Assembly: GCA_002469865.1 (NCBI GenBank)
Contig: DKOD01000015.1
Coordinates: 1 to 5,230 of the forward strand
DNA length: 5,230 bases
Direction of reading: 5' to 3'
Source of the DNA: Alphaproteobacteria bacterium UBA7371
GTDB taxonomy: Bacteria > Pseudomonadota > Alphaproteobacteria > UBA8317
In this document: piece by piece, positions 1 through 5,230 of the stretch
How positions within the stretch are numbered: the stretch's first letter is position 1
Layout: each line of letters begins with the position of its first letter
Program-made: the position numbers and the translations under genes
Notes under the pieces: generated by a model
What the model was told of the DNA's origin: nothing
Databases searched by the model: none
Seen by the model: only the letters and a program-made list of their open reading frames with translations

Positions 1-1613
1 GGCTGGGCGACATACAGATGCCCCTTCTCCACCAATTCCGGCATCTGCCGGAAGAAGAATGTCAAAAGCAGAGTGCGGATATGGGCACCATCCACATCGG
101 CATCGGTCATGATGACAACCTTATGGTAGCGCAATTTGTCCACATTAAAGTCCTCGCGGCCAATGCCAGTCCCCAAGGCAGTGATCAAGGTACCTATTTC
201 TTGGGAAGACAGCATGCGGTCAAAACGGGCACGCTCGACATTCAAAATTTTGCCCCGCAGGGGCAGGACCGCTTGGCAGGAACGGTCACGGCCAAGTTTT
301 GTGGAGCCTCCGGCGGAATCACCTTCCACCAAATAAAGCTCACTCTTGGTGGGGTCTTTTTCTGAACAATCAGCCAATTTTCCCGGCAAGGAAGCAATAT
401 CAAGCGCACCTTTTCTTCGGGCCAGCTGGCGCGCCTTGCGGGCCGCCTCTCGGGCTGCCGCTGCCTCCACCACTTTTGAGACCAGAACACGGGCATGGTT
501 GGGGTTTTCCTCAAGCCACCTTTCCAGGGTTTCATTGACCACCGATTCCACCACCGGACGAACCTCGGAAGAAACCAATTTTTCTTTTGTCTGGGATGAA
601 AATTTTGGGTCGGGAACCTTCACCGACAACACGCAGGTGAGGCCTTCACGAATGTCATCACCTGTCAGCGCGACTTTTTCTCTCTTCGCGATACCGCTTG
701 ATTGGGCATAATTATTGACCTGCCGCGTCAACGCACCCCGAAAGCCTGCCAAATGAGTTCCGCCATCTTTTTGGGGAATGTTGTTGGTAAAACAGAGCAC
801 ATTCTCGTGATAGCCTTCATTCCACACCATGGCACAATCCACGACCACACCATCACGCTCCCCCCGGAGCAAAAGTGGCTCTGGAATGATCAAGGTTTTG
901 TTGCGGTCAAGATATTCCACAAAAGATTTGGTGCCGCCCTCATAGAACAACTCGCTTTCGCGAACTTCGGATGGGCGTTCGTCTCGTATCATAATCCGTA
1001 CGCCATCGTTCAAAAAGGCAAGTTCGCGAAGACGATGTTCCAGACGCTCAAATTCAAAATCAAGGTTGGAAAATGTCTGTGTCGATGCCAGAAAGGTGAC
1101 CTGGGTTCCCTTTTTGCCATCGGCGGGACCAATGACCTTTAAGGATTCGCCATCACGCTCACCATGGACAAAACGCACATAATGCTCATGCCCATCCCGC
1201 CAGACCCGCAATTCCAGCCATTCGGAAAGGGCATTAACAACCGACACGCCCACGCCATGTAGACCACCAGATACTTTATAGGCGTCGTCATTAAATTTGC
1301 CGCCAGCATGGAGCTGGGTCATGATCACTTCAGCCGCAGAAACACCTTCCTCGGCATGGATGTCGGTGGGAATGCCCCGGCCGTTATCAGTCACACTTAC
1401 AGATGAATCCGCATGGATGGTGACCGTGACGATGTCACAATGGCCTGCCAAGGCTTCATCAATGGCATTATCCACCACCTCGTAAATCATGTGATGGAGG
1501 CCCGAACCATCATCGGTATCACCGATATACATGCCAGGTCTTTTGCGAACGGCCTCAAGACCCCGCAAAACCTTAATAGAATCCGCACCATATTCTTGTT
1601 GTTGGTCGCTCAT
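1..1613 (-). CDS. gyrB: DNA gyrase subunit B, 3' end cut by the window edge
   Basis: This is the ATPase subunit of DNA gyrase (A2B2), which introduces negative supercoils and relieves torsional stress ahead of replication forks. Translating the minus strand from the ATG at 1613 gives 537 uninterrupted codons to the left edge. About 270 residues of a usual ~800 are missing: the end of TOPRIM and the C-terminal tail. Visible parts are the GHKL ATPase (E45, D48-N49, D76-N77-G78-R79-G80, GGLHGVG at 116-122), the transducer domain with the QTK loop (Q341, T342, K343), and the TOPRIM metal site (E430, G431-D432-S433, D504, D506, D508). Each aligns with E. coli GyrB at an offset of +3 (N-terminus) to +6. 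The start is supported by the family-typical N-terminus (RGLEAVRKRPGMYIG) and an in-frame TGA five codons upstream. An AGGTGA lies 12 nt upstream and a GGCAGG 3 nt upstream, neither ideally spaced. Oddity: the usual GGSAKQG reads GGSTKLG (T438, L440). ParE is the main alternative, but the recF linkage and LPLRGKILNVE favour GyrB. Confidence 0.97.
   Translation of the reverse strand, partial: MSDQQQEYGADSIKVLRGLEAVRKRPGMYIGDTDDGSGLHHMIYEVVDNAIDEALAGHCDIVTVTIHADSSVSVTDNGRGIPTDIHAEEGVSAAEVIMTQLHAGGKFNDDAYKVSGGLHGVGVSVVNALSEWLELRVWRDGHEHYVRFVHGERDGESLKVIGPADGKKGTQVTFLASTQTFSNLDFEFERLEHRLRELAFLNDGVRIMIRDERPSEVRESELFYEGGTKSFVEYLDRNKTLIIPEPLLLRGERDGVVVDCAMVWNEGYHENVLCFTNNIPQKDGGTHLAGFRGALTRQVNNYAQSSGIAKREKVALTGDDIREGLTCVLSVKVPDPKFSSQTKEKLVSSEVRPVVESVVNETLERWLEENPNHARVLVSKVVEAAAAREAARKARQLARRKGALDIASLPGKLADCSEKDPTKSELYLVEGDSAGGSTKLGRDRSCQAVLPLRGKILNVERARFDRMLSSQEIGTLITALGTGIGREDFNVDKLRYHKVVIMTDADVDGAHIRTLLLTFFFRQMPELVEKGHLYVAQ
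957..1030. repeat. 11-bp inverted repeat pair within gyrB
   Basis: TTCGCGAACTT (957-967) and its exact reverse complement AAGTTCGCGAA (1020-1030) are separated by 52 nt. Each contains the 8-bp palindrome TTCGCGAA. Both lie over Arg-Glu codon pairs (CGC GAA) in the GyrB transducer region, in LRELAF and VRESEL, which may be the whole explanation. Confidence 0.75.
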
Positions 1614-1649
1614 GAGCCTGCCAAATCACCTAAAATTTTGTTCACCCCC

Positions 1650-1677
1650 ACCATACCAGACCCAGCATTGAGGTCTA
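1650..1677 (-). promoter_or_regulatory. Candidate sigma70-type promoter for gyrB
   Basis: Reading the minus strand, TAGACC (1677-1672, overlapping the recF stop codon) is followed after 16 nt by TATGGT (1655-1650). TATGGT is preceded by TGG, giving an extended -10 form. Each hexamer matches 4 of 6 consensus positions. Initiation near 1643 would leave a leader of about 30 nt before the gyrB ATG. This is pattern matching only. It would let gyrB be expressed apart from the upstream genes, which is plausible because gyrase genes are often supercoiling-responsive, but the sequence does not prove it. Confidence 0.25.
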
Positions 1678-2793
1678 GCCGCTGCGCACCGAAACCTTGC
1701 CATCTGCCACCGACACAAACAGTGCATTCTCCCCAAAATCCTCAAACAACCTTGCTTCTGTGCCGGTAAGGAATGCTTGGGCATGCAAACCCGTCAGGGC
1801 GCCAGCCAGTGCATGACGGCGGTTGGGATCAAAATGGGCGGCAATTTCATCCATTAAGACGAGAATCGGCATCTTTCCCTTGGCGGCACGCAAGATGCGG
1901 ATATGGGCAAGCAATATGCTGACCAACAAGGCCTTTTGCTCCCCGGTGGAACATTGGTCAGCCGGCATGTCTTTTTCACGATAACATGCCGCCAAATCTG
2001 CCCGATGGGGACCCACCAAAAGACGCCCAGCATCGCGGTCCTGCCCCCGCCGCTCCGCAAGCAAAACGGCATAATCGTCATGCTGGGCCATCCCACCCCA
2101 ATCTTCCCCCAAAAGGGGGCCAAATGGCTTGATAATTTCGAGCCCGCAGCCTGGAAATCCCTCAAAAGCTATTTGCAAGTCCTCAGCAATCATGCGCGCC
2201 CATTCGGCGCGGTTTTGGGCCAAGCCCATGCCTGCCGCGGCAAGCTGCGCTTCCACGGGCCTTAGCCATTGGTCGTCGGACCCCATCTCCAATATCCGAA
2301 TTCTTTCCCTATTGAGGCGTTCAAAACGGGAAGCCAGCTGCGCATGGTCTGGAAATAACGATAGAACCAAACGGTCCAAAAAGCGACGGCGTTCGCTGGC
2401 TGCATCCACAAACAAGCGGTCATGTTTGGGGGTCAACCAAGTAACCGCCACATGATCTCCAAAATGGCTTAGGCTGGCATCAGCCCCATCAATGCGTGCA
2501 AGTCGGCGGCCTGGCTGGTCTGGACGAACACCGGTGGTTAAAGAAAATTCGCCATCGGATCCTGAAAACAAGGCCTCCACAGCCCAACCGCCTGTGGGGT
2601 TGGATTTGCCCACCGCATCACCATGGGCTGCATGGCGAAGACCGCGTCCTGGGGTAAGAAGCGATAAGGCATCGAGAATATTGGTTTTGCCCGCACCATT
2701 AGCCCCATACAAGACCAAATGGCGGCCCGTAGGGCTTAGCCGACAGGCCGAATGATTACGGAAATTTCTGAGCTCAAATTCCTGGAGGAACAA
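1675..2793 (-). CDS. recF: DNA replication and repair protein RecF
   Basis: RecF is a cytoplasmic SMC/ABC-like ATPase that acts with RecO and RecR to load RecA at single-strand gaps and help stalled forks restart. The 372-residue product has normal family length. It shows Walker A GANGAGKT (30-37), the conserved ERRRFLDRL (134-142), VGPHRADL (260-267), the ABC signature STGEQKA (282-288), Walker B ending in D315-E316, and a following D-loop-like HFDP (319-322). The N-terminus FELRNFRNH is typical of the family. The start is TTG at 2793. No ATG or GTG lies in frame between the upstream in-frame TGA (2814-2812) and the conserved N-terminus, so TTG is the only sensible choice. It lies one base after the dnaN stop (TGA C TTG) and no Shine-Dalgarno sequence is visible, so translation probably depends on ribosomes finishing dnaN. 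Gene identity is very secure; the exact start is less so. Confidence 0.97.
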   Translation of the reverse strand: MFLQEFELRNFRNHSACRLSPTGRHLVLYGANGAGKTNILDALSLLTPGRGLRHAAHGDAVGKSNPTGGWAVEALFSGSDGEFSLTTGVRPDQPGRRLARIDGADASLSHFGDHVAVTWLTPKHDRLFVDAASERRRFLDRLVLSLFPDHAQLASRFERLNRERIRILEMGSDDQWLRPVEAQLAAAGMGLAQNRAEWARMIAEDLQIAFEGFPGCGLEIIKPFGPLLGEDWGGMAQHDDYAVLLAERRGQDRDAGRLLVGPHRADLAACYREKDMPADQCSTGEQKALLVSILLAHIRILRAAKGKMPILVLMDEIAAHFDPNRRHALAGALTGLHAQAFLTGTEARLFEDFGENALFVSVADGKVSVRSG

Positions 2794-2794
2794 G

Positions 2795-3916
2795 TCAGAC
2801 GCGCATCGGCATCAGCACGAACAGCAAGCCATCATCTTCTGCCGAACGAATGACCGTTGGTGAGGCCGGATCCTTGAATTCAAATCGTGATTCTGACCCA
2901 TCGAGCTGGGCATTGATGTCCAAGAGATAGCGGGCATTAAAACCGATTTCCAATGGGCTGGAATCATAATCTACCTCCAACTCTTCGCTGGCAGAGCCTG
3001 CATCAGGACTGGTGACAGAAAGTTCCAGTTTCTGAGGGGACAAGGCAAGCTTAACCGCGCGCGTTTTTTCAAAAGACACGGTGGCCACCCGGTCCACCGC
3101 CTTGGCAAAATGCTCTGGTGAAACCTTCAGCACACGATCATTATCCGATGGGATCACCCGTTCGTAATCTGGGAACGTGCCGTCAATAAGCTTGGTCGAC
3201 ACCACCACCATGTCAAAAACAAAACGAATGCGGCTTTCCGATAAGGAAACCTCAACCATGGGCTCTTCGCTGTCATCGAGAAGTTTGCGCAATTCACCCA
3301 CCGCTTTGCGTGGGATGATCACACCAGGAATACCAAGTGACCCCTCAGGTGCCTCTTCACTGGCCATCGCCAGGCGATGGCCATCGGTGGCCACGGCACA
3401 AAGACGGCGTTCCCCATCATGCTCGCGGATGTGAAGATAAATCCCATTGAGGTAATAACGGGTTTCTTCGGTGGAAATGGCAAAGCGTGTTTTGTCGATC
3501 ATCTTGGTGATGACATCGGATTCCATCTTGAACTGGTATGGAAAATCACCCTCCGAAAGGCTTGGAAACTCATCACGTGCCAAACATGCAAGCGAGAAAC
3601 GTGAACGGCCAGCACGAATATGAAGGCGTTCAGCGCCTGCATCGTGATCAAGCTCAACATCAAGCCCGTCGGGAAGTTTGCGCACGATATCAAACAAAAG
3701 ATGGGCTGGGGCCGTGGTGGCACCGGATTGCACCACTTCAGCGCGCACTTTTTCTTGCACCTCAATATCAAGGTCAGTGGCCGAGAAACTCAAACTGCCG
3801 TCACGTGCTTCCATAAGGACATTGGCGAGAACAGGTATGGTCGTCCGACGTTCCACGACGGACTGGACGTGGCCGAGGGCTTTAAGAAGTAGGGCGCGAT
3901 CAATTGTGAGCTTCAT
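2795..3916 (-). CDS. dnaN: DNA polymerase III sliding clamp (beta subunit)
   Basis: The homodimeric beta clamp encircles DNA and tethers polymerase III and other partners through a hydrophobic pocket. The 373-residue product (E. coli has 366) covers the three repeated clamp domains, roughly 1-125, 130-250 and 255-373. Recognisable segments are VVERRTTIPVLANVLMEA near the N-terminus, FSATDLDIEVQ, TRYYLNGIYLH, TDGHRLA (177-183), GTFPDYERVIP (246-256) and the C-terminal LMPMRV. T177, G179, H180 and R181 match E. coli T172, G174, H175 and R176 of the partner-binding pocket, and the terminal MPMR also belongs to that pocket. I chose the ATG at 3916 (MKLTIDR) because DnaN proteins begin there. A TTG at 3949 would add 11 residues (SHDSASGWCS) that look non-homologous. 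No strong ribosome binding site is seen. The gene lies 81 nt after dnaA and one base before recF, consistent with one operon. Confidence 0.98.
   Translation of the reverse strand: MKLTIDRALLLKALGHVQSVVERRTTIPVLANVLMEARDGSLSFSATDLDIEVQEKVRAEVVQSGATTAPAHLLFDIVRKLPDGLDVELDHDAGAERLHIRAGRSRFSLACLARDEFPSLSEGDFPYQFKMESDVITKMIDKTRFAISTEETRYYLNGIYLHIREHDGERRLCAVATDGHRLAMASEEAPEGSLGIPGVIIPRKAVGELRKLLDDSEEPMVEVSLSESRIRFVFDMVVVSTKLIDGTFPDYERVIPSDNDRVLKVSPEHFAKAVDRVATVSFEKTRAVKLALSPQKLELSVTSPDAGSASEELEVDYDSSPLEIGFNARYLLDINAQLDGSESRFEFKDPASPTVIRSAEDDGLLFVLMPMRV
3361..3383. repeat. Perfect 11-bp inverted repeat around one central base, inside dnaN
   Basis: Arms TGGCCATCGCC (3361-3371) and GGCGATGGCCA (3373-3383) are exact reverse complements around A3372. 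The next outward pair (C3360, T3384) does not match. The segment encodes part of D178-G-H-R-L-A-M-A185 of the clamp, so protein conservation fixes much of it. In the mRNA it could fold as a 10-bp stem with a 3-nt loop. Confidence 0.9.
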
Positions 3917-3997
3917 GGAACACCAACCGGATGCTGAATCATGCGACAAGGGATGATAGAAGTAACAGGATTGTCGCCGTGGTCAAAGATGGAAATT
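3917..3997. other. dnaA-dnaN intergenic leader (81 nt)
   Basis: This gap holds the untranslated stretch before dnaN, or a slightly shorter one if the TTG at 3949 were used. I see no terminator hairpin, no DnaA box close to TTATCCACA and no convincing promoter. A TTGACC (minus strand 3986-3981) and a TATCAT (3958-3953) are 22 nt apart, too far for a normal promoter. One GANTC site (GAATC, 3936-3940) is present. The lack of a terminator is consistent with read-through from dnaA into dnaN. Confidence 0.5.
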
Positions 3998-5230
3998 CTA
4001 ATCCTCCAAGGCGCGGCGCAATAAGGTAACATCTTCACGTATATTTTGATCCTTATCCATCAATTCGGTAACCTTCTTGATGGCATGAATCACCGTTGTG
4101 TGGTCACGCCCACCAAACTTGCGGCCGATATCTGGCAAGGATCGTTGGGTCAAAGCTTTGCACAGAAACATGGCAATTTGGCGGGGACGGGCAATGGCCT
4201 GACTTCGCCTGGCCGAATGCATGTCTGACAACCGAATATTATAATGTTCCGCGACCTTACGCTGAATTTCTTCCAAGGTGATGCGGCGGTTGTTGGCGCG
4301 CAAAAGGTCCCTCAGCACATCCTCGGCCATTTCCATATCGATGGGGCGATGGACAAGGGTGGCAAAAGCAAAAAGCCTAGTCAGCGCACCCTCCAATTCA
4401 CGAACATTGGAGGTGATGCGATGGGCCAAAAACTCCAGCACCCGCTCAGATACGTGCAGGTTTTCATGATTGGCGCGCATCTGATCAGCTTTCACCTGAA
4501 GAATGCCTAGGCGCAATTCATAATCGGTGGGGTGAATATCGGCCACCAAGCCCCATCCAAGACGCGAACGGATGCGCTCTTCCATGCCCTCAAGATCGGT
4601 GGGGGAGCGGTCTGCAGAAATGATGATCTGCTTGGAATTATCAATCAACTCATTGAATGTGTGAAAAAATTCTTCTTGGGTGGAATCCTTACCGCTAATG
4701 AATTGAACATCATCAATCATCAACACATCCACAGACCGGAAAAGGTGCTTAAAATCCATCATGTTGCGGTGCCGCAGGGCAGAAATAAATTTGTACATGA
4801 ACTGCTCAGCAGAACAATACATCACCCTACGCTCCGGGGTGCATTTCTGAATTTGCCAAGCAATAGCATGCATCAGATGGGTTTTGCCCAAACCAACCCC
4901 ACCATAGAGAAACAATGGGTTAAATTGCACGTCTGACTGATCAGCGACGCGTCTGGCCGCTGCAAAGGCAAGCTGGTTGGATTTGCCCGTCACAAAATTC
5001 TCAAAAGTAAAGCGGCGGTCAAGATTGGTGGCCTCAGCCATGGAATTTGCCACCACAGCCGGCATGGCTGGACCACCATGTTGCTCGGGCTTGGCAATGA
5101 CATCATCCACAGAAATGGCGCTGCCTTCCAGCACCATGTGGTCAATATCAACCCTTGTGATGGTGGGATCCAATTTGGCAAAAGCTGCTTGGATGGCATC
5201 CACGAAATGCGATTTGACACGATCCCGCAT
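3998..5230 (-). CDS. dnaA: Chromosomal replication initiator DnaA, N-terminus outside the window
   Basis: DnaA is the AAA+ initiator that binds DnaA boxes at oriC, oligomerises with ATP and melts the origin. The window holds 410 residues and the TAG stop. The ATG at the right edge (5230) is almost certainly internal, because the first residues (RDRVKSHFVDAIQAAF) match the end of domain I, so roughly 60-80 residues lie beyond the edge. Numbering from that Met, domain I ends near residue 37. A short domain II linker spans about 38-70. Domain III has Walker A GGVGLGKT (110-117), Walker B LMIDD (170-174), box VII arginines R219 and R223 (E. coli R281 and R285) and sensor 2 R277 in NVRELEGAL. The DNA-binding domain IV (about 318-410) carries the signature GGRDHTTVIHA (373-383). 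No catalytic residue is missing and there is no frameshift. The gene is followed after 81 nt by dnaN on the same strand. Confidence 0.97.
   Translation of the reverse strand: MRDRVKSHFVDAIQAAFAKLDPTITRVDIDHMVLEGSAISVDDVIAKPEQHGGPAMPAVVANSMAEATNLDRRFTFENFVTGKSNQLAFAAARRVADQSDVQFNPLFLYGGVGLGKTHLMHAIAWQIQKCTPERRVMYCSAEQFMYKFISALRHRNMMDFKHLFRSVDVLMIDDVQFISGKDSTQEEFFHTFNELIDNSKQIIISADRSPTDLEGMEERIRSRLGWGLVADIHPTDYELRLGILQVKADQMRANHENLHVSERVLEFLAHRITSNVRELEGALTRLFAFATLVHRPIDMEMAEDVLRDLLRANNRRITLEEIQRKVAEHYNIRLSDMHSARRSQAIARPRQIAMFLCKALTQRSLPDIGRKFGGRDHTTVIHAIKKVTELMDKDQNIREDVTLLRRALED
4390..4413. repeat. 8-bp inverted repeat with 8-nt loop within dnaA
   Basis: CCTCCAAT (4390-4397) and ATTGGAGG (4406-4413) are exact reverse complements flanking TCACGAAC. 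The segment encodes the sensor 2 region S-N-V-R-E-L-E-G of DnaA. It could form a hairpin in the dnaA mRNA, but it lies well inside the gene. Confidence 0.7.

Noticed and set aside
136..144. TTGTCCACA, one mismatch from a DnaA box
   Set aside because: It encodes conserved GyrB residues (NVDKL), is isolated, and lies within a coding region.
251..265. TGCCCC-GCA-GGGGCA short hairpin in gyrB
   Set aside because: It encodes the conserved LPLRGK and is short; no poly-T tract follows in either direction, so it is not a terminator.
18..711. Several overlapping plus-strand open frames and a 97-codon minus-strand frame
   Set aside because: They are shadows of gyrB codons; the real minus-strand GyrB frame is open throughout and carries the EGDSAGG and DADVDG motifs here.
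702..1142. A 146-codon open frame on the plus strand
   Set aside because: It is antisense to the GyrB frame, which matches the family along its whole length. Its translation shows no family I recognise and it has no ribosome binding site I can see.
1468..1476. TTATCCACC, one mismatch from a DnaA box
   Set aside because: It encodes the conserved VVDN of the GyrB ATPase and has no neighbouring boxes or AT-rich element, so it is not evidence of an origin.
2584..2603. CCAACC/GGTTGG inverted repeat in recF
   Set aside because: Only 6 bp with an 8-nt loop, of a size expected by chance in 5 kb.
2760..2782. Imperfect hairpin around TGAGCTCA in early recF codons
   Set aside because: The arms pair only with a mismatch and unequal spacers, and the region encodes the conserved FELRNFRN segment.
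3917..3949. An 11-codon upstream extension of dnaN from TTG at 3949
   Set aside because: The added residues do not resemble DnaN, whereas the ATG at 3916 gives the family-typical MKLTI start.
3953..3986. TTGACC and TATCAT as a dnaN promoter
   Set aside because: The 22-nt spacing is too long for a sigma70-type promoter, and the properly spaced hexamer (ACTTCT) is a poor -10.
5103..5111. TCATCCACA, one mismatch from a DnaA box inside dnaA
   Set aside because: Single, inside the coding sequence, with no cluster; an origin is more likely outside the window if it is near dnaA at all.

Overview
The window looks like the chromosomal replication-initiation locus of an alphaproteobacterium. All genes lie on the minus strand, so transcription runs from high to low coordinates in the order dnaA, dnaN, recF, gyrB. 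DnaA and GyrB have the best family matches. DnaA carries a STQEEFFHTFN Walker B flank and a long RSRLGWGLVADIHPTDYELRLGIL block. GyrB carries EEGVSAAEVIMTQLHAGGKF and LPLRGKILNVERARFD. These, and the DnaN N-terminus MKLTIDRALLLKALGHVQS, resemble Rhodospirillales-like alphaproteobacterial proteins. This placement comes from remembered family patterns, not from a search. Base composition is moderate, roughly half G+C by eye, and looks uniform. I see no sign of recent transfer.

Layout from right to left: positions 5230-3998 hold dnaA, which lacks its N-terminus because the gene runs past the right edge. An 81-nt gap follows. dnaN occupies 3916-2795. recF (2793-1675) begins one base after the dnaN stop, apparently at TTG. 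After a 61-nt gap comes gyrB, which starts at 1613 and runs off the left edge with 537 codons present. The gyrB frame is open to position 1 without a stop. It explains the whole left third of the window, where several antisense frames are only its shadows.

The four genes serve one process. DnaA melts the origin and starts replication. DnaN is the sliding clamp that tethers the polymerase. RecF helps load RecA at gaps on stalled forks. GyrB is the ATPase half of DNA gyrase, which removes the positive supercoils ahead of the fork. The same-strand order, short gaps and dnaN-recF junction suggest co-transcription, possibly with an extra promoter for gyrB at the end of recF.

I found no RNA genes, mobile elements, CRISPR arrays, origin or novel system. 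The points worth a second look are small: the TTG start of recF, a perfect 23-bp palindrome inside dnaN, two substitutions in a conserved GyrB TOPRIM motif, a candidate gyrB promoter, and inverted repeats inside gyrB and dnaA.
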